Positions 1-8,035 of a stretch of 64,000 nt of DNA are shown in pieces (position 1 is the stretch's first letter; each line of letters opens with the position of its first letter). The notes beneath the pieces were generated by a model. The model was not told the origin of the DNA, did not search any database, and worked only from the letters and a program-made list of their open reading frames with translations. Where the stretch lies: NCBI GenBank assembly GCA_964588695.1, contig CAZPQK010000003.1, positions 248,001 through 312,000 on the forward strand, written 5' to 3'. Both the position numbers and the translations under genes were made by a program. The stretch comes from CAZPQK01 sp964588695. Lineage in GTDB: Bacteria > Krumholzibacteriota > Krumholzibacteriia > WVZY01 > JAKEHA01.

Positions 1-287
1 GGTTGTGCTCACGTCCTTGTGCCCCAAGAGTTCCTAAATGGTCCGGATATCGGCACCGGCGTCAAGTAGATGCGTTGCGAACGAATGGCGCAACGAGCGA
101 CATGTCGCCCGTTTTGAAATGCCGCTCTCGCGCAAGGCTGTCTTGGGTCGCCGTTGTGGCACCGTTTCGTGACGATGGTGTCGCCGCAACTCCCCAGTCG
201 TCCGGTCAGCATGGTGGCGGGTGGCGGGGAACACCCACTGCCAAGCCCACTCTCGAGTGGCCGACGGGCTCTTGCGCGTCAATTTTG
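1..287 (-). pseudogene. Integron-type tyrosine recombinase remnant, truncated and nonsense-mutated
   Basis: The minus-strand translation matches the C-terminal part of integron integrases: REWAWQWVFPATRHH, then TGELRRHH, then a LRHSFATHLL box and AGADIRTI. Directly after DIRTI the codon that is normally Gln is TAG (34-36), and the same frame continues past it with ELLGHKDVSTT to the window edge. The HxxR box reads CRSLRH where the family has CHTLRH or similar, so the conserved His is Arg (CGC for CAC). The N-terminal SAM-like domain and first catalytic Arg are not found upstream, where the sequence becomes unrelated. With an internal stop, a lost active-site His and a missing N-terminus this is a dead remnant. 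The C-terminal end with the catalytic Tyr lies outside the window. Confidence 0.82.
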
Positions 288-442
288 TGTCGGAGTTGTA
301 GCCATGCGGACCTTTGTTCGGGACGAAATCCCGGTCAATCGATCCGTGTAGCTGATTGGAAAGAATACAATCAGGGTGGTCCACAGCGTTCTCCCTCTAT
401 TGACCCGTGCCGGAGCGATTATAGAGCGTGCTCCTGGACGAG

Positions 443-1105
443 TCAAATCCGGCCAATCGCCTGGACCATCGCTGCCCAATCTTGCGAGACTTGGTCCGCG
501 CCACCACGATTTCGGTTCGCTCGGCCGAGGGCGCCGGTGTGCGACTGACACCACACTTGCGCATCGCCAAGCAAAAATGGTTGAGCGATTGCATCAGCGG
601 TGTTGCGTGTTATTCGTTTTCCGGTAGCACGCTGCAATGCATTGAACGTCGACAACCCGAGACAAACAACCAATCTCGGTCGAACGATTTCGATTTGCGG
701 GATCGCAAACTCTTTAGCTGCACGCACCAAGTCGCGGGTCTTGATCCGCGCGCTTAGCGAACCCGGCTTGATGAAAGGAAACAAGTTTGTCGCGTAAGTG
801 TCGGAAAGCGAAACACCAAAGTGTTGGGTGAGTAGTTGGGCCAGATTGCGGTTCGTGGGAAGACTCGGTGTGTGTCCGAACTCGATGGCGTCTTGATCGA
901 TGGGGCCTTGGAGACGGTCTGACGAACTCCAATCCTGTAGCAGTACGAAGATATCAGCGTCGGTGTTGTGCGCACTTTTCGTGTAGGGCGATACAAAATC
1001 ACATTCATAAATACCGTCGTGAAAGTCTTCAATGCAGTCATAGCCGGGCCAGCGGGCTGCGCGTCGCTTTTGAGCCAGTTTCTTTAACGCCTGTACTTTG
1101 CTCAT
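443..1105 (-). CDS. Uracil-DNA glycosylase superfamily protein
   Basis: A 220-residue cytosolic protein, predicted to act on DNA bases in the manner of the UDG superfamily. Seen: an N-terminal basic stretch, a beta-strand motif FVLLQDWSS where UDGs have the first catalytic loop, LPTNRNLAQLL, the TNLFPF segment, a VVCLGLSTFNAL strand-helix, and a C-terminal loop CQSHTGALGRANR in the place of the HPS/HTG DNA-intercalation loop. The full length of the fold seems present. There is no obvious Shine-Dalgarno upstream of the ATG. It lies next to the integrase remnant, but no integron recombination site was found around it. The enzymatic specificity is not determinable here. Confidence 0.7.
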   Translation of the reverse strand: MSKVQALKKLAQKRRAARWPGYDCIEDFHDGIYECDFVSPYTKSAHNTDADIFVLLQDWSSSDRLQGPIDQDAIEFGHTPSLPTNRNLAQLLTQHFGVSLSDTYATNLFPFIKPGSLSARIKTRDLVRAAKEFAIPQIEIVRPRLVVCLGLSTFNALQRATGKRITRNTADAIAQPFLLGDAQVWCQSHTGALGRANRNRGGADQVSQDWAAMVQAIGRI

Positions 1106-1182
1106 ATCACGTTTCGGGTATCGTGAGGAAAAGCGTGAGCGATTGGTTATACGAGCGCGGGCCTTTCTGCTGCCGAAGCCAC

Positions 1183-2928
1183 CTATTGACCGAACAGCTG
1201 ATGCATCAGAAACGCACGTGATGCCCGATACGCAGGAGGGTAGGGCATGTCATGTCCAGCTCCTTCATGCGAGTGCACTTCGAAGGGAACCGGCGATGAA
1301 CCACGCGTGGTGTGTGCTCGCTGTAACGCCTCAGCGTTGGTGATCGGTACTGACCGGTCTTCTACGCCATAGTGCATCTCGGTTGCGGGCAGCGTTTCAA
1401 GGAAGTAGAGCGGCGATGAGGCAAGGATTCGGTGGCGTGTCTCTGTCAACCCTGGCGCCCCCTGCGCAATCGGTTCATGAAGATACCAATCAATGAACTG
1501 ATCCGAACTCCCCCATCCGCGACCCGGCTCCCAGCGCTCCCAAAGTGCCCACTCGACCTGTTCCTGCAGCGACCAGCCGAAGGTACCCATATGACCGAAC
1601 CATTCAGAAGGTCCGGCCCAATTAACCACGCAGTCGATGCGTTCATCTCTTTCTCCGACGAGCAAGGCTATTGTTCCTCCTCGGCTTTTGCCGTAGGCAC
1701 AGATCCGGGTGGTGTCGGCCTCAGGGACCTGATTGAGAACAACATTCAGGAAAGCAAGAGCATCATCGGCAGCACCATCCCAGGCTCGTGTGGGCGTTCC
1801 CGCTGAAGCATAGGTGTGATCACCGATGACGAGGGTGTTACCGCGAAAGGCGGGCAGGGCTACTATCACTTTTGATAAATCTTCTTCAAGGATCTTTGGT
1901 ATCCGAGCCCGCTCGATATCGAATGGAGAATAGTTCGCAGAGACGCCGTGGAGTTCTAACACCACGGGACAACTTCCGTGCGTCGCCCCCTCTGGAATTA
2001 GAACTGCGCCGTAATGACGGTCGCCATGTACAGTGTGGGATAGAATGCGGACGACAAACCGATTCTCATTAAACGTAATAGTGTGCTCTGCTACCTGTTC
2101 CACATCGGTTGCATGGAGACGTCGCGTTGCCCAATCACGACGAACAGCGGCGATTTCCGCAGGGGATGGGGATTCAAACAGGCTATCAAGACTGAAAGGC
2201 ACAATCCATGCGTCGTTTGGCGGAGGTGTTGCGTTGTCAGGATCGAGGTGTCGCAGTGCCCGTTGTACAAAACGATTGTCTGGGTCGAGACGCGCAACCT
2301 TCTGAAAAGACTGGGTTGCTCGATCACGCTTTCCGGAAAGCATCCACGCATGGCCCACCGCTTCGTGCAGGTCTGCCGATTCTGGAAACCTCGCTTCGAG
2401 CCCAGAAAGAAACATCGCACCGGTCTCAGCGCGCGATGGGAAGTTCGCAATCAAGCTGAAGCCCAACGTAATCGCCCGCCGAGGATCGCTGAGTCCGCCT
2501 TCGTCCAGCTTCGCGAGTGCGTTGCTGCCATCGCCAGCAAGCAACAACTCGACAGGCAAGTACTCATCATCCGCGAGGCGACGAGCACGCCCGTTGATCT
2601 GGTCATTTCCCGACACCTCTACTGCAACAATGTTCTGGGTGCTATCTCGAACGAACTGAAACTGAAATTCGGGATGTAACAACGAAGCGAAGGTGTCGGT
2701 GGCTTTCGTATCAAGGATCAGTGCAGTTCGCCAATAGCTGGGAAGCAGTGTGAGCAGGCTGTCTTCGACCGTGACTTCGAACACAAGATCCGGGTTTAGC
2801 GCGTAACGACCGGTGTAGGGTGCCCATTGTTCCGAGTCGCTACTGCCATTCCGAGGCTGGCACCCAAGGGTGACAGCCGACAAAAGGCATGCACAAAAAC
2901 AAAATGTAACAACCTGTTCTAGTTTCAT
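1183..2928 (-). CDS. Lipoprotein with TPR segment and alpha/beta-hydrolase (S9-like) domain
   Basis: A 581-residue exported hydrolase. I chose the ATG at 2928 because it places a lipoprotein signal at the N-terminus (hydrophobic stretch then LSAVTLGC); an in-frame ATG at 2952 and an upstream start at 2988 would bury it or overlap the previous gene. A middle region has TPR-like helices (ADLHEAVGHAWMLSGKRDRA, then FQKVARLDPDN). The C-terminal half is an alpha/beta hydrolase: oxyanion region VVLELHGVSANY, nucleophile elbow GKSRGG with Ser415, acid in YGVEDRSVPI and the His in HSHEGAGHDMPY. The order resembles prolyl-oligopeptidase/acyl-aminoacyl-peptidase-like esterases. The substrate is unknown. 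It follows the gamma-carbonic anhydrase-like gene by 46 nt on the same strand. Confidence 0.8.
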   Translation of the reverse strand: MKLEQVVTFCFCACLLSAVTLGCQPRNGSSDSEQWAPYTGRYALNPDLVFEVTVEDSLLTLLPSYWRTALILDTKATDTFASLLHPEFQFQFVRDSTQNIVAVEVSGNDQINGRARRLADDEYLPVELLLAGDGSNALAKLDEGGLSDPRRAITLGFSLIANFPSRAETGAMFLSGLEARFPESADLHEAVGHAWMLSGKRDRATQSFQKVARLDPDNRFVQRALRHLDPDNATPPPNDAWIVPFSLDSLFESPSPAEIAAVRRDWATRRLHATDVEQVAEHTITFNENRFVVRILSHTVHGDRHYGAVLIPEGATHGSCPVVLELHGVSANYSPFDIERARIPKILEEDLSKVIVALPAFRGNTLVIGDHTYASAGTPTRAWDGAADDALAFLNVVLNQVPEADTTRICAYGKSRGGTIALLVGERDERIDCVVNWAGPSEWFGHMGTFGWSLQEQVEWALWERWEPGRGWGSSDQFIDWYLHEPIAQGAPGLTETRHRILASSPLYFLETLPATEMHYGVEDRSVPITNAEALQRAHTTRGSSPVPFEVHSHEGAGHDMPYPPAYRASRAFLMHQLFGQ

Positions 2929-2974
2929 ATTGCGGGTGGCGTTCGACGCCATCGTCAGCTTAACGCTTCGCGCC

Positions 2975-3571
2975 TTAAGTTTCGACAACCTCGTCGTCCC
3001 GTTGACGTCGAAGCGCTTGCGCGTAGCGCCGGGTGCGCTCTCCTTTGGAGACCTCTCGGCTTACTTTGAAAACCGTTCCCGGAAAATCAAGCTGCCGCTG
3101 GATTTCCCAGATCTGTTCGTGCGCACTCGCGGGAAGTATCTCGGCCGGATCACCCACAGCCACCCAGCCAATGGGGACCACCGAAGACGCTGTAAGTCGG
3201 GAGTTCACATGGACGACGCCGTTAATGCGAACCTCGGTACCTTCGTGGAGAGTAGCCCCGTTAAAAACGGTCGCTCCGGTAGCAAGGAAGCAATTCGATT
3301 CGACGTGACACCCGGTAAGGTGCGCGCGAGGCCCCACCAGAACTTGATCGCCAACCACGAGCGGATGTCGCGGCGTGCCCCGTAGCACGGCGTGTTCCAT
3401 GATCACACAGTCAGCGCCAATCGTGACGGGCCCGCCCTCTGCAGTGATGACGGCCCCGGCTAGTATCGCGGTGCCTTCGCCGATGGTCACCTCGCCCCGG
3501 ACGACGGCCGTTGGCGCGATGTAGGCCGTGTTAGCAATGTTTGGTTTCTTGTCTTTGAAGCGAAGGATCAT
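2975..3571 (-). CDS. Gamma-carbonic anhydrase family left-handed beta-helix protein
   Basis: A 198-residue protein of hexapeptide repeats (IAPTAVVRGEVTIGEGTAI, VTIGADCVIMEHAVLRG, VVGDQVLVGPRAHLTGC), the fold of gamma-class carbonic anhydrases and the YrdA/PaaY group. His residues in the expected turns (MEHAV, RAHLTG) are compatible with the inter-subunit metal site, but the third ligand was not assigned with certainty. The start is ambiguous: ATG at 3571 gives the usual family N-terminus (MILRF), while a GTG at 3598 would add nine residues. Neither has a clear Shine-Dalgarno. Activity as an anhydrase is unproven for many family members. Confidence 0.82.
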   Translation of the reverse strand: MILRFKDKKPNIANTAYIAPTAVVRGEVTIGEGTAILAGAVITAEGGPVTIGADCVIMEHAVLRGTPRHPLVVGDQVLVGPRAHLTGCHVESNCFLATGATVFNGATLHEGTEVRINGVVHVNSRLTASSVVPIGWVAVGDPAEILPASAHEQIWEIQRQLDFPGTVFKVSREVSKGERTRRYAQALRRQRDDEVVET

Positions 3572-3633
3572 TGGTTTGTCTTTGTTAGCGAGTGCCACAT
3601 CACGAGTCCGGGCTCGAGTTTAGCATTCCGCGA

Positions 3634-3981
3634 TTAGCCTTCGGCCCGGCTCATCAAGCTGCTCACAAACAGGAACACGCCGACGAGTACCAGCACGATC
3701 GGAACAAGCAACTCGCGCACGCCGAAAGCGATACCAATTCCGGTAATCACTGCGGCCGCTCCGATCAGCACCCAAACGTCTTCGTAGTTAACAGCATGGC
3801 GTCGACGCGCCAGTTGTTCGACCAGCAGAATCGTACCGACACCAATCAGTCCAACTCCCCAGGTCGCGCCCGTGAACAGTGCAATGCCAATCCAAATTAA
3901 CAGCGCACCCCAAGTGCAACTGGTGATTTTTTGATCCAGCGTCCGTGGGCCGTTGGTATTTTCTGAAATCGGTAGATTCAT
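3634..3981 (-). CDS. Small membrane protein, four predicted TM helices
   Basis: A 115-residue inner-membrane protein of unknown function. After a polar 25-residue N-terminus there are two TM segments (WGALLIWIGIALFTG and WGVGLIGVGTILLVEQLA), a basic loop RRRH, and two more (VWVLIGAAAVITGIGIAFG and LLVPIVLVLVGVFLFVSSL). The ATG is preceded by AAAGGTGAG, a reasonable Shine-Dalgarno. The pattern is like small DUF-type membrane proteins with LiaF/SHOCT-like TM pairs. I do not recognise a named family. Confidence 0.75.
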   Translation of the reverse strand: MNLPISENTNGPRTLDQKITSCTWGALLIWIGIALFTGATWGVGLIGVGTILLVEQLARRRHAVNYEDVWVLIGAAAVITGIGIAFGVRELLVPIVLVLVGVFLFVSSLMSRAEG

Positions 3982-4101
3982 GACTCACCTTTCGTCTACT
4001 TTGCGTTGCCTTGACCTGTTAGCGACGGCACAGCTTTCGTGCATTGGAGTTGCTTGCGACTTTTACTCAGGTTCCACTTGGATCTTAGTTGTCCTCAACA
4101 G

Positions 4102-4776
4102 CTATCTGGGCTCTGACTCCGAAGTCCCAATATAGTCGGCTTTGACTCTTCCCAACGAAGGTTCACCGGTCACAACCGGCCCAAAACCTTCAACCTTAAA
4201 CGCGAGGTCGGTTGCATCGGCAACCAACCATTCGCCATCAAGTGGTCGATACATCCCACTGGACGTTGCGACACTCGGTCCAACTTTACACCATCCGTGG
4301 TTGGAGTTTCCGATGCCGCTTAGAACCACCCAATACGTTCCTCCACCCCTTAACAGTGAAGTCCTGGTGAACACGGCCGAGTATTCGCTGTGCGAGCCTT
4401 TTGGTGCCGTGACTTGTACCGACTCAATGACATCGCCAGGCGCGCCACCGTCGTCTAGTCGAACGCTCACATTCAGCGTCTCGACAGGATTTGCCGGGCA
4501 AGGGCCGCCGTGCTGAACAAGTAGTGGCACTTTCACGGCATCAAGGAGGTAACCACTAGTGGCAGGCCCCGAAACTTCGAACCTCATTGCCTGTTCCCAG
4601 TTGGGATCGCAATAAACGGCAGGGCCAGTCACTCGCCGGTACCAAAGACCGTTGTTATAGCCAATCTGAAAACTGTCTTCGTAGTTTGCGTAGATGATCT
4701 CAGCCGTAACCGCAGGAACGACGGCGGTAAGCAGCGCCAAGAGAATCAGCAATAGTTGTTCAGCCTTGAGATTCAT
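4102..4776 (-). CDS. Secreted protein with disaggregatase-like/choice-of-anchor domain and C-terminal GRVK motif
   Basis: A 224-residue exported protein. A signal peptide (LLLILLALLTAVVPAVTA) is followed by a beta-rich domain typical of proteins reporting position or opacity data in metagenomes: YANYEDSFQIGYNNGLWYR, VSVRLDDGGAPGDVIES and TYWVVLSGIGNSNHGW. It resembles choice-of-anchor domains. The C-terminus contains GEPSLGRVKADY followed by a short acidic tail, similar to the WGx[IV]K motif at the ends of the proteins at 37554, 38719 and 55748. The ATG has an AAAGGAA ribosome site. There are no catalytic motifs; a structural or adhesive role is possible. Confidence 0.7.
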   Translation of the reverse strand: MNLKAEQLLLILLALLTAVVPAVTAEIIYANYEDSFQIGYNNGLWYRRVTGPAVYCDPNWEQAMRFEVSGPATSGYLLDAVKVPLLVQHGGPCPANPVETLNVSVRLDDGGAPGDVIESVQVTAPKGSHSEYSAVFTRTSLLRGGGTYWVVLSGIGNSNHGWCKVGPSVATSSGMYRPLDGEWLVADATDLAFKVEGFGPVVTGEPSLGRVKADYIGTSESEPR

Positions 4777-4820
4777 TTCGTTCCTTTCCGTGATGCCAAC
4801 GAGTATCGTCGGATGGTTTC

Positions 4821-5207
4821 TTAGCCGACTTTAGGCCCCACGTGTGGGATTTCATCAATAGAGCGAAAGACGTTCAACCCCCGCTCCCGGAATCGATCGA
4901 CCTCCTGGTCGGCTCCCACGGACGGCCCGCCGATTCTAAGGACCGCGTCGCATCGCTCCGCCAGGCTAAGCGACAACGGCATCATGATGTCTTCGTAGGA
5001 TTCAGGTCCGACGGATTCAATAACCGGTAGCGCCATGTTGACACCGATGACCGGCACGTGACCTTTTCTAAAAACTTCGTTTGCCGCTGTGTTCATTGCG
5101 CGCAAGTTTTCCGCCCAAACTTCAGGATCCGATGAACCCGTGCGGTACGGACCGGAGACCATGATCCACAGTTGCGCGATAGCGTTTGGATCCACTACTA
5201 CCACCAT
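4821..5207 (-). CDS. DUF4406 / nucleoside 2-deoxyribosyltransferase-like protein
   Basis: A 128-residue cytosolic Rossmannoid protein. Features of the DUF4406 family: VSGPYRTG near the N-terminus, a helix (RAMNTAANEVFRKGHVPVIG), LSLAERCDAVLRIGGPSVGA and VDRFRERGLNVFRSIDEIP. The family belongs to the deoxyribosyltransferase superfamily, which handles nucleotide or NAD-like ligands; no direct activity is known for this subgroup. I chose the ATG at 5207 (GGAAAGG just upstream); it overlaps the last codons of the SLOG-TM gene, so the two are likely translationally coupled. Pairing with a SLOG-domain membrane protein suggests a shared nucleotide ligand, which is inference. Confidence 0.75.
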   Translation of the reverse strand: MVVVVDPNAIAQLWIMVSGPYRTGSSDPEVWAENLRAMNTAANEVFRKGHVPVIGVNMALPVIESVGPESYEDIMMPLSLSLAERCDAVLRIGGPSVGADQEVDRFRERGLNVFRSIDEIPHVGPKVG

Positions 5208-6118
5208 GGTCCTTTCCAGGCTGTATAGATACAAAGAAGCACGATAAGAACCATGTACGAGCCAAACCAGAATGTTGCCGTTCTGAACAGGCCGGGCCTT
5301 GAGAGGGAGAACGGCAAGTTGTATTTAACCTGTTGTTGCAAGCCAGGGGTCGATACGTAGGTTGATACTACATCATCGAAAGCACCGATCGTCCTCGATG
5401 TATACTTCCCAAGGTTGATAAGCAATACAAAGCATGCGGCGCCGAAAGCCGCTAGTGCTAGCGCGCAGAATTGAACGACTGTAGCCGATGCGTCTGTAGA
5501 TATAAGTACGGCTACCGTCGCGGCGGAGAGAACGCAAAACCAATAGGGAACCAGCCACCGGATCTGATCCCAGTGACGAAAGTTAGCACCGGTTTCTTTT
5601 CGTAGTTCAAGGACGATACTGAGAATGTCGGTCGCGGCCGCTGGCTCATGCCCTGCAAGTAGGGTCGCGAGAACAATGGCTTTTGTCGGCTCATAGACGT
5701 TGGCATCCTCACTTGCGCGGGGACCGGCCACATTCAAGACTGAACATCTGGTTGTGTCCACCCATGCGCGGACGGATCGCACCGCTGATTCAAGAGGTTG
5801 GGTTGTAAGGTCCACATGCAGGAGCGGTTTACCAAGTCGCTTGCAAACTTCAACCGTAAATGCCGTTCCGCCTACCGGTTGGCCGTGAGTTACGACCAGG
5901 GTCGCATCAGCATCCCGAACGTTCAGTTCGGTTCTTACTCGCGGTTCGTCTGACTCTGTTTCCATCATCCCCGAATAGGGAGGCGACGGCAGTGGGCCAT
6001 CCTCGGCCAGTTTCCCTTTGGGAGCCCAGCCGCCATGTGGGTAGCCGGCAAGTATGGCCGCATCAAGGGCGGCCCTATCAGCGCCTGTTTGCCCTCCTGA
6101 AACGATTTTACGAATCAT
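5198..6118 (-). CDS. cpYpsA-type SLOG domain fused to a three-TM membrane region
   Basis: A 306-residue fusion. Residues 1-150 are a YpsA-related SLOG domain of the 'putative molybdenum carrier' type: IVSGGQTGADRAALD, GWAPKGKLAEDGPLP, VRDADATLVVTHG, GGTAFTVE, and NVAGPRASE at the end. A helical linker follows (LELRKETGANFRHWDQIRW), then two adjacent TM helices (about 190-235), a polar segment of about 45 residues, and a last TM helix ending in KGPWW. The ATG at 6118 is preceded by AAAGGA at good spacing and lies 14 nt after the DinB gene. SLOG domains bind nucleotide-derived ligands and are often joined to membrane effectors (SLATT-type) in conflict systems. The TM part here is only generally similar to these. 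Confidence 0.78.
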   Translation of the reverse strand: MIRKIVSGGQTGADRAALDAAILAGYPHGGWAPKGKLAEDGPLPSPPYSGMMETESDEPRVRTELNVRDADATLVVTHGQPVGGTAFTVEVCKRLGKPLLHVDLTTQPLESAVRSVRAWVDTTRCSVLNVAGPRASEDANVYEPTKAIVLATLLAGHEPAAATDILSIVLELRKETGANFRHWDQIRWLVPYWFCVLSAATVAVLISTDASATVVQFCALALAAFGAACFVLLINLGKYTSRTIGAFDDVVSTYVSTPGLQQQVKYNLPFSLSRPGLFRTATFWFGSYMVLIVLLCIYTAWKGPWW

Positions 6119-6132
6119 GTTGTGAAGATCCT

Positions 6133-6609
6133 TTAAAAGTGCCCGCGCGAAGCCGCGAGGGCTTTCTTTAACATGACGATCTGGCCCGCATGATAAAGGT
6201 CGTGCTGCGGTGCGCCGCAAAACTGAATGTAGGCCGGGTACTTGGAGCCCAGTTCCTGCGCAAGACGCTCGGTAGGGAAGTCGCGCACCGCATTTGCGAG
6301 CTGTTGATTCAATTCGTTCAGCGTGTCCAGATCTTTGCGCCAGGCCTTTGCGCTAGTGTCTGTTACTGCAGGCCACGCTTCTTCGTCGGAGAGCTGCACA
6401 TTCTCGCCGCGAATCCGTCCGAGTACCAGGTTGTGCCCGCCGATCAGGTGAAGAACAATTTCCCAGATGCTGTGAGCCCCTGGAATTGGATAAGCCGCCG
6501 CGTCTTCCGCCGAAACGTCCGCGAGTACTTCGAGGACCGCAGGCCCGTGCCACGACTTGCCCTGATAGGCCCGGCGAATCTGATCCGCGATGATGTCCAT
6601 ATCCAACAT
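6133..6609 (-). CDS. DinB superfamily protein
   Basis: A 158-residue four-helix-bundle protein of the DinB/YfiT metal-dependent group. Seen: the N-terminal helix with RRAYQGKSWHGPAVLEVL, the GAHSIWEIVLHLIGGH helix holding the first metal His, and the C-terminal HDLYHAGQIVMLKKAL helix with the HxxxH pair. These are the three His normally coordinating the metal. Proteins of this family act as thiol-dependent S-transferases or have unknown roles in stress. It sits in a tight same-strand row with the YdeI-like gene (38 nt upstream) and the SLOG-TM gene (14 nt downstream), so co-transcription is likely. Confidence 0.85.
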   Translation of the reverse strand: MLDMDIIADQIRRAYQGKSWHGPAVLEVLADVSAEDAAAYPIPGAHSIWEIVLHLIGGHNLVLGRIRGENVQLSDEEAWPAVTDTSAKAWRKDLDTLNELNQQLANAVRDFPTERLAQELGSKYPAYIQFCGAPQHDLYHAGQIVMLKKALAASRGHF

Positions 6610-6647
6610 GATTGCTCTCTTTCTAACCGGTTCGGTAGTCGCACCGG

Positions 6648-7241
6648 CTACTTCTTTTTAAACCCCGAGTCGGGCTTTTCCTGGCGAACCAGCATGTCGA
6701 TGAACTTCGAAAATCGCCGCTGTCTGGTTTCAGGCTTCTTTGCGCTCGACAAACCGTACGCGATGGCATTGTGGCCCGACTTGTTAAGCGTTTCGAAAAA
6801 CTGTTTCGCCTTTGGTCTTTTCTCCAGCGCCGCCAGAAAATCCGCCGGTACTTTCATATCCTTTATCGCGTAGGCGTCCTTCCATCGGCCATCGGCCTTG
6901 GCAGCACGAACCTGCGCGAGTCCCGGTTCCATCATACGCCCTTCGCGTATCAGGCGTTCGACATGATCTCGATTCCGTTTCGACCAGTTGCTTCGCGCTT
7001 TTCGGGGAGTGATTCGTTGCAAATACGCTTCGTCATCAATCGACTTTCTAATGCCGTCGATCCATCCCCAGCACAGCGACTCAACCACGACGTCGTCCCA
7101 CGTGACGCTCGGAATGCCAGTCTTTACCTTGAATATCTTCACCCACAACTCACTGGCGGTATCGTGATTGGCTTCGAGCCAGCGACCAAGGTCTCGCGGT
7201 GTGGCAAAGGTCAGGATTTCTGCTGGATCGGGTTCAGGCAT
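6648..7241 (-). CDS. YdeI/OmpD-associated family protein
   Basis: A 197-residue cytosolic protein. The YdeI family pattern is complete: RDLGRWLEANHDTASELWV, SVTWDDVVVESLCWGWIDG, YLQRITPRKARSNWSKRN, VERLIREGRMMEPGL, and the C-terminal domain with FLAALEKRPKAKQFFETL and KKPETRQRRFSKFIDML. I chose the ATG at 7241, which begins MPEPDPAEIL like homologues; a longer reading frame upstream has no family similarity. The family is linked to bacteriocin or peptide resistance in some bacteria, but the molecular role is unknown. Confidence 0.85.
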   Translation of the reverse strand: MPEPDPAEILTFATPRDLGRWLEANHDTASELWVKIFKVKTGIPSVTWDDVVVESLCWGWIDGIRKSIDDEAYLQRITPRKARSNWSKRNRDHVERLIREGRMMEPGLAQVRAAKADGRWKDAYAIKDMKVPADFLAALEKRPKAKQFFETLNKSGHNAIAYGLSSAKKPETRQRRFSKFIDMLVRQEKPDSGFKKK

Positions 7242-7297
7242 GGAACTGTTTTTTCTTATCGAACTGGATGAACGAACAAAAATCCGCGAAGCAAACC

Positions 7298-7837
7298 TTA
7301 TTTGTTCCCACGGGGCGGATAGCCCGGTACTTGCTCCTGACAAAGTTTCATGCAATCCGGTGTTGTTGGGATCCAGTTGCGTTGCGCCGAACGTAACCAC
7401 GTGCCATCCCGCCGCACCATCACGACAGTGCTGCGACCATCAACGACCAGGTAAGGCGCAATGGGGATACCGGTCGCATGATATGCGTAGTCCACCACGG
7501 CCACGTCTGCGGTGATAAAGCGAACGGTGAGTATTTCCAAGCTGAGGGTTTGCTCCACATCGTCAGGCAGATCTGCGGAGAAGGCTCTTTGATACAGACC
7601 ATGAATCTGTGTCTTGCCGGAACTGGTAATGCCGTGCGCGAAGGTACGGTCGGCATCCTCATCGTAGAAGGCAGCAATCGCACTAGCGTCTCCCGCGTTC
7701 CAGGCGGACTCCCACCCCTTGATTTGGTTCCGAATGTCCGTCTCGTCGGAGTTGGGTTCATTGGCAAGGGAGGCTAGCGGTGATAGTAGAATTGTTGCGA
7801 GTATAGCTAGAACGGCACCCGTGATTGATTTGTGCAT
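7298..7837 (-). CDS. Secreted SnoaL-like / DUF4440 NTF2-fold protein
   Basis: A 179-residue exported protein. A signal peptide ends near LASLANE. The remaining domain is an NTF2-fold of the SgcJ/EcaC (DUF4440) kind: IRNQIKGWESAWNAGDASAI, AAFYDEDADRTFAHG, LYQRAFSADLPDD, and two strands VRFITADVAVVDYAYH and STVVMVRRDGTWLRSA. It is a likely small-molecule-binding or lyase-type fold; the ligand is unknown. GAGGAGA is positioned upstream of the ATG. It is the first gene of a same-strand row running down to the DUF4406 gene. Confidence 0.8.
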   Translation of the reverse strand: MHKSITGAVLAILATILLSPLASLANEPNSDETDIRNQIKGWESAWNAGDASAIAAFYDEDADRTFAHGITSSGKTQIHGLYQRAFSADLPDDVEQTLSLEILTVRFITADVAVVDYAYHATGIPIAPYLVVDGRSTVVMVRRDGTWLRSAQRNWIPTTPDCMKLCQEQVPGYPPRGNK

Positions 7838-8035
7838 GTTAACTTCTCCTCGTCGGGAAACGTTGTGGGTTCGGCGGCCTGTCTCGACTCTAGCGGCTTT
7901 GTTTCATTTCGGGAAACTTTATCGTCTGGAATGGGCCCTAGCGTTGGCCTCTTCAAAGGTAGTTAGCGGATCATCAACCCAGTGAACAACTTGCCAACGT
8001 TGCTCTCTTCTTTCGTCATTTCGGGGTCGCTGGCT

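Noticed and set aside
1106..8035. Integron attC recombination sites among the accessory genes
   Set aside because: I looked for GTTRRRY/RYYYAAC core pairs in the gaps. GTTAGCG occurs near 4020 and 7961 but without a matching inverse core and folded arm, so no site is supported.
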